Shown here: one piece after another, positions 60,201 through 64,000 of the stretch | Numbering within the stretch: the first letter of the stretch is position 1 | How the letters are laid out: each line of letters begins with the position of its first letter | Assembly (NCBI GenBank): GCA_963848475.1 | Contig: CAWKDW010000020.1 | Coordinates: 802,899 to 866,898, forward strand | Direction of reading: 5' to 3' | DNA length: 64,000 nt | DNA from: Solirubrobacter sp963848475 | GTDB lineage: Bacteria; Actinomycetota; Thermoleophilia; Solirubrobacterales; Solirubrobacteraceae | Translations under genes and position numbers: made by a program | The notes under the pieces: model-generated | Told to the model about the DNA's origin: nothing | What the model saw: the letters and a program-made list of their open reading frames with translations, nothing else | Databases searched by the model: none

Positions 60201-61492
60201 CCAGCGGCAAGCAGGACATCAAGTCGACCGTCATCACGGCCGGCAACACCGCCCCGGCGATCACGATCCAGACGCCCCTGGACGGCGACTTCTTCGAGTG
60301 GGGGCAGAACATCCCGTTCCGGGTCACGGGGACCGACGCCGAGGACGGCACGATCGACTGTTCGAAGGTCCGGGTCACCTTCGTGCTCGTCCACGACCAG
60401 CACGGGCACGCCGAGGACGAGAAGATCGGCTGCACGGGCTACCTGACCACGGTCGCCGACGATGCGTCGCACGGCGGCTACATCGCCGGCGGGATCAGTG
60501 TCAGCTACACCGACAAACCGGTCGGCAGCGTCCCCGCGCTCTCGACCACCGAGCAGGTGATCATCCAGACCAAGCGCCAGCAGGTCGAGTACGCCCAGGA
60601 GCAGTCGGGCACCACGACCACGGCCTCCAGCGAGGACGATCCCGGTGGCGGGCAGGTCCGAAACAGCCTCGATCCGGGCGACTGGATCGCGATCAACAAC
60701 AAGGTGAACCTGACCAACTCGGAGAAGCGGATCACGCTCCGGTTCGCCGGGCCGGGCGCCTTCCCGCCGTTCATTCCGGTCACCCCCGCCGGCACCGACC
60801 TGATCGACGTCGAGGTCCGTGACGGCAGCCCGACCGGCCCGGTCCTGACCACGGTCAGGATCAAGTCCACGGGCGACGCGAGCACATGGGAGAGCTTCAG
60901 CGCCCCGCTGAACTTCGAGGGCTCCAAGCGCCTGTACCTGGTGTTCAGCCAGGTCTCCGGCGGCCCTGTGATCCCGTTCCTCGGCTGGGGCAACCTCAAC
61001 TGGGTCGAGTTCGGCGGCCAGGGCGTCGGGATTCCGCCGGACTTCTTCCCGCAGCCCACCGCTCCGGTCGGCGGCACGGTGCCCGCGACACTCTCGCTGG
61101 CACTGGGTGCGCCGTTGAGCTTCGGGGCGTTCACTCCCGGAGTGGCGCGCGATTACCTCGCCTCCACGACCGCGAACGTGATCTCGACCGCGGGTGACGC
61201 GACGCTGTCGGTCGCCGACCCGAGCTCGACGAGCACCGGGCACTTGGTCAACGGCTCCAATGCCCTACCGCAGGCGCTGCAAGCCAACGCCACCAGCGCC
61301 GGCGGTAGCGGCGGGTCGTTCGCCCCGGTCGGCGGGTCGTCGAACCCGACATCGCTGCTGACCTATGGCAGCCCGGTCGCAAACGACACGGTGACGATCG
61401 CGTTCAAGCAATCGATCGGCGCCAATGACCCGCTCAGAACGGGCTCCTACACCAAGACCCTGACGTTCACCCTGTCCACCACGACCCCGTAA
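57229..61492 (+). pseudogene. Large secreted ThuA / glucose-sorbosone dehydrogenase / PKD protein, one frameshift
   Basis: About 1,420 residues. Signal peptide (MVLLLTFALTFAVTCTASA), ThuA-like domain (KVLVLTKNASVGAAEGVAAL), then after one extra base near 57555 HGGGGFFGIGAAIEAEPGW. The PQQ-type sugar dehydrogenase beta-propeller follows (GFDQFPDGRIIQTARGG, FRNPFRIQVDENDVAYVTDY, NYGWPLCY). An ~85-residue domain is inserted in it near 58725-58990. A PKD domain (IEWDFGDGSPISTEADPSHT), a jelly-roll module and a tail beta domain end it. Probably an extracellular carbohydrate oxidase. AGGAGGAGG precedes ATG. Confidence 0.85.
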
Positions 61493-61500
61493 GACCCGGC

Positions 61501-61530
61501 GGCGCGCGCCGACGATCGTCCGCGCGCGCC
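61501..61530 (+). terminator. Hairpin after the secreted dehydrogenase
   Basis: GGCGCGCG (61501-61508) and CGCGCGCC (61523-61530) flank a nested palindrome GACGATCGTC (61511-61520), starting 8 nt after the stop. Probable terminator. Confidence 0.55.
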
Positions 61531-61559
61531 GCTCCGGCATACGTCCGACGGCGACAGCT

Positions 61560-61739
61560 GTCTGGCGCCGTTTGGACGTAGGCCGTCGTCGACGAGTCGA
61601 ACCCGCGCGGAGCAGGGACGCCGAACCCGGGCGGGGAGAGGACGACCGCATCGGCCCGATCGAGCTCCCCGATGAGCGGTCCCCAAATGACCGCCGACTC
61701 AGGGTTGCCGTGGACGAGGACGAGTGGAGTGCGCGACAC
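61560..61739 (-). pseudogene. Truncated alpha/beta hydrolase, N-terminal fragment
   Basis: From GTG 61739: VSRTPLVLVHGNPESAVIWG, GELDRADAVVLSPPGFG. This is the first ~45 residues of a haloalkane-dehalogenase/epoxide-hydrolase-like protein (oxyanion HGNPE). After about 61600 similarity ends; nucleophile and His are missing. Divergent from a truncated TetR gene, the usual regulator partner. Confidence 0.6.
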
Positions 61740-61762
61740 CGAATCACCTCGCAGATGTCCTG

Positions 61763-61984
61763 ATGCCCGATCGGTCTCCCGCTCGCCGCACGCAGCGAGA
61801 GCGTCGCGAAGAGACCGAACGCGAGGTGCTGGCTGCCGCGACGGCGCTGATCGCCCAGCACGGTTCACGCGCGCTCACCCTGCCGGCCGCGCGCTGTTCG
61901 GACGCCGTCGCCGCCGTCGCGCGCAGGAACCAAGCGGCCGGACTGGTAGAGCCGAATTTGTCCTTGCGGCGACCCTCGGCGTGA
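61763..61984 (+). pseudogene. Truncated TetR-family regulator, N-terminal fragment
   Basis: From ATG 61763: RRTQRERREETEREVLAAAT, ALIAQHGSRALTL matches the first helix of TetR DNA-binding domains. The recognition helix and ligand domain are absent; the remaining codons (SDAVAAVARRNQAAGLVE) do not fit. Truncated partner of the hydrolase fragment. Confidence 0.55.
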
Positions 61985-62043
61985 GGTGCGTCAGCCCGGC
62001 GAGCGTTGTTGCGCACCCGAGGCGGCACGTGGTATGACCGGGT

Positions 62044-62049
62044 TATACT
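62044..62049 (+). promoter_or_regulatory. -10 element of the mazEF-type operon
   Basis: TATACT, close to the consensus, lies 7 nt before GTG 62057 in a locally AT-rich patch (GGTATGACCGGGTTATACTC), giving a leaderless antitoxin message. Confidence 0.6.
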
Positions 62050-62056
62050 CGGGCTC

Positions 62057-62290
62057 GTGAAAACGGCCATCTCACTACCCGATGACACGTATCGACGCGT
62101 CGAGCGGGCCGCGAAGCGACTAGGGGTCTCGCGCAGCGAGTTCTTCGCCCGCGCCGCGGAACGGTGGCTGAACGCTCTCGAGGATGACGCGACGACGGAG
62201 GCGATCAATCGCGCGCTCGCCGGAGTCGATGGCGATCACGAGTTCACAGACGCTGCCGCGTCCGCACTCGCTGCGGACGAGTCGGCCTGA
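62057..62290 (+). CDS. Ribbon-helix-helix antitoxin
   Basis: 77 residues. KTAISLPDDTYRRVERAAKR then LGVSRSEFFARAAERWLNAL is a CopG/MetJ-type ribbon-helix-helix. The acidic C-terminal tail (EDDATTEAINRALAGVDGDH) should wrap and inhibit the toxin. GTG 62057 follows TATACT by 7 nt. The stop overlaps the toxin ATG by 1 nt. It should also repress its own promoter. Confidence 0.9.
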   Translation: MKTAISLPDDTYRRVERAAKRLGVSRSEFFARAAERWLNALEDDATTEAINRALAGVDGDHEFTDAAASALAADESA

Positions 62291-62637
62291 TGCGGCGAAC
62301 GGAAATCTGGTGGGCCGACCTCGGTCTGCCCAGAGGTTCTGCGCCCGCACTACGCCGGCCGGTAGTCGTGATCAGCGCGGACCAGTACAACCGGTCGAAC
62401 CTTCGCACCGTCACCGTCGCGGTCGTCACGGGCAACCCCCACCTCGCCGCGCTACCCGGCAACGTCGCCATCGGCGCCGGCATCACCGGACTCGACCTCG
62501 ACTCGGTCGTCAATGTCACCCAGGTCGCAACGGTCGATCGCGCCGCGCTCGAGCAACGCATCGGCGCGCTCCCCGACTGGCTGATGGCGCAAGTCGACGC
62601 GGGCCTTGAGCGCGCGCTGGGACTCTCTGCCCGCTGA
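62290..62637 (+). CDS. MazF/PemK-type endoribonuclease toxin
   Basis: 115 residues. MRRTEIWWADLGLPRGSAPA, LRRPVVVISADQYNRSNLRT and TVTVAVVTGNPHLAALPGNV are the MazF/PemK beta-barrel with its conserved Arg and Thr/Ser active-site positions; DLDSVVNVTQVATVDRAALE completes it. It cleaves RNA at specific sequences when free of antitoxin. The kelch fragment begins 3 nt after its stop, indicating insertion into that gene. Confidence 0.92.
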   Translation: MRRTEIWWADLGLPRGSAPALRRPVVVISADQYNRSNLRTVTVAVVTGNPHLAALPGNVAIGAGITGLDLDSVVNVTQVATVDRAALEQRIGALPDWLMAQVDAGLERALGLSAR

Positions 62638-62639
62638 TT

Positions 62640-63920
62640 GGCCTGAACGGGCGCGTGCTTTTCCCGGGCGGCCGTTACGACAACTAGTACCCGGTCGACA
62701 CGGCCGAGCTGTACGACCCGGCGACGGGAGCGTGGTCGGCGGCCGGCACCATGACGACGAAGCGCTCGATCCACGCCGCGACGCTGCTCGCCGACGGCCG
62801 GGTGCTCGTGGTGGGCGGCGACGGTATCTACGACGCGAGCAAAGGCGCCGAGATCTATGACCCGGCGACCAATGCGTGGACGCCGACCGGGCCGATGGTG
62901 ACGCCTCGCTACGCCTCAGCCGCAGTCCTGCTCCTGAACGGCCGCGTGCTCGTTACCGGGGGCTGGAACGGCGACGAACTGCGCAGCGCGGAGATCTACG
63001 ACCCGAGCACGGACCGGTGGGTAGCCACAGGGTCGATGGGCGAGGAGCGAAACGGGCCTGGCGCCGCGCGGCTGCCAGACGGCCGGGTCATGGTCGCCGG
63101 GGGCCACCGGTGGACGGAACTCGCGCCCGACGTGAGCAAGACGTCGGAGATCTTCGACCCGGCGATCGGGACCTGGTCTCCCGCCGGCGCCCTGAACACG
63201 CCGCGTGGAGAGGGGTTGACGATGTCCACTCTTAGCGATGGACGCCCGGTCGTCACCGGCGGCTTCTGGTGGACCGATGTCCGCCCAGGACTCGGCGGTG
63301 GCCTGCCGACGTGGTCGCGTGATCGCTACGAGGACACGCTCGAGATCTTCAACCCGGCCGCGGGCACTTGGCTCCAGTCGGAGCCGATGACGCGGGGCCG
63401 CGCCGGGCACGTCACGGTCGTGCTCAACGACGACTCGCTGCTGATCGCCGGAGGATTCTCCGCCGGTACGTCGGCGGAGCGCTACTCGCTCGCGATGGCG
63501 ACGCCCACGCCGACCCCCACAGCGACGCCGACGCCAAGCCCCACGGTCGCCGCCGCGACGCCCACGCCGGAGCCGCCCGCACCCACGCCCAGGCCGACGC
63601 CCGCCGGTCCGTCGCCCACGGCGGCGCCCCAGACGGGCACGCTCTCGTTCGCGAAGCTGCCGGACCGGCTGCGGCTCAGCCGCAGCGGCGTCGTCGCGGT
63701 CAAGCTTCGCTGCGGCACGGCGGGCGCGTGCAAAGAGCGGCTCACGCTGCGCAAGGGACGAACCGTGCTTGCGCGCGCGAACCTCTCGATCGCCGCCGGC
63801 CGCACCGCCACCCTCAAGCTCAAGCTATCCAAGTCGGCGCGCGGCAAGCTGACCCGGCGCGACACGGTGGTCTCGCTCGCACTCGCCGAGAAGACCGTCT
63901 GGGCGACGCTGCGCCGCTAG
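62640..63920 (+). pseudogene. Kelch-repeat surface protein, 5'-truncated with in-frame TAG
   Basis: The frame opens directly after mazF with a kelch repeat (GLNGRVLFPGGRYDN), hits TAG at 62685-62687, then continues YPVDTAELYDPATGAWSAAG. From ATG 62751 it is open for 389 codons: further kelch blades (DGRVLVVGGDGIYDASKGAE, NGRVLVTGGWNGDELRSAEI), a Thr-Pro linker at about 63500-63620 and a C-terminal lysine/arginine-rich beta domain. The signal peptide and first blades are missing. The ATG 62751 product lacks a secretion signal, so it is likely non-functional. Confidence 0.72.
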
Positions 63921-64000
63921 TGGGTCGGCGGGAAACGTTTGACCGGTAATGGCATCGAACACCGCGCCCGTTCGCATGCCGACACCCACGTGGTCGCGCG
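63921..64000. other. Right edge, no feature recognised
   Basis: 80 nt after the kelch stop. No promoter, RNA or coding frame could be supported here. Confidence 0.5.

Noticed and set aside
57545..61243. 1,232-codon open frame on the minus strand
   Set aside because: Antisense shadow of the secreted dehydrogenase; low-complexity Arg/Val/Ala composition and no recognisable domains.
61593..61610. A second GAGTCGAACCCGCG string resembling a tRNA 3' end
   Set aside because: It is explained as codons of the truncated hydrolase (PRGFDSS); no cloverleaf is possible.
1..64000. CRISPR array, rRNA operon, IS element or phage structural genes
   Set aside because: No regularly spaced repeats, transposase, integrase, capsid or rRNA-like sequence was seen on either strand.

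Overview
This is a very high-GC, densely packed bacterial chromosome segment. Its gene content fits a soil actinobacterium of the class Thermoleophilia (Solirubrobacter or Conexibacter type). The support is a HutF-type histidine pathway, an ECF41 sigma factor, a CU044_5270-type membrane protein paired with a sigma factor, DUF1707, RDD and MmyB-type XRE proteins, actinobacterial ars genes, and long secreted proteins with PKD, ThuA or kelch modules. The assignment is an inference from gene families; no rRNA or other marker gene is present. At about 20 places a conserved protein continues in another frame after a single-base indel. These look more like uncorrected sequence errors than mass gene decay, so such genes are reported as frameshifted.

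Layout. 0.02-4.5 kb: yczE and a divergent MocR regulator, a sigma factor with its membrane partner, and a small gene behind a perfect LexA-type SOS box with greA one base downstream. 4.5-9.2 kb: epoxide hydrolase, a symporter remnant, an M20 amidohydrolase, a collapsed RsbQ/RsbP phosphatase locus and an RDD protein. 9.2-16.5 kb: SDR and XRE regulator, DHFR-like reductase, MBL-like protein, FKBP isomerase, DedA, HAD hydrolase, a secreted protein and a branched-polyamine synthase homologue. 16.4-22.1 kb: a lipoprotein metalloprotease, a scrambled cyclase gene, an epimerase controlled by a divergent ECF41 sigma factor, an SDR, an MFS transporter beside a truncated DUF1445 gene, and a coiled-coil protein. 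22.1-30.3 kb: a macrodomain / ThDP-enzyme / SDR operon, a DUF1707 protein, a multidomain peptidoglycan hydrolase with a holin-like neighbour, a permease, and an ArsR/SRPBCC pair.

30.3-36.9 kb is a histidine utilisation locus: an IclR regulator divergent from hutH-hutU-hutF-hutI, with a perfect 20-bp palindrome between them. 36.9-42.0 kb: a RES/Xre toxin-antitoxin pair, an ArsR-like regulator, a stand-alone LanC protein, an HbpS/GlcG protein, and an SH3/cysteine-peptidase-like protein with an N-terminal motif recalling injection-system cargo. 42.1-49.2 kb is a surface-polysaccharide cluster: flippase, GT4, methyltransferase, GT2, polysaccharide deacetylase and an APH-like kinase. 49.2-51.7 kb: catalase, a monooxygenase and an unknown protein. 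51.8-53.0 kb: an oxidoreductase resembling Pseudomonas proteins.

53.1-57.0 kb is an arsenic locus: arsM-arsR in one direction; arsC, a degenerate metallophosphatase, an aquaglyceroporin and a second arsC in the other. No Acr3 or ArsB pump is present, so the aquaglyceroporin is the candidate arsenite exit. 57.2-61.5 kb encodes one large secreted ThuA / sugar dehydrogenase / PKD protein. The right end holds truncated TetR and hydrolase genes, a mazEF-type toxin-antitoxin pair, and a 5'-truncated kelch gene with an in-frame stop.

A recurring feature is a TANNNT -10 hexamer 6-8 nt upstream of the start codon, with no Shine-Dalgarno sequence. About 20 genes show it, so leaderless transcripts are probably the default here. 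At two divergent gene pairs the opposing -10 elements share their TA step.
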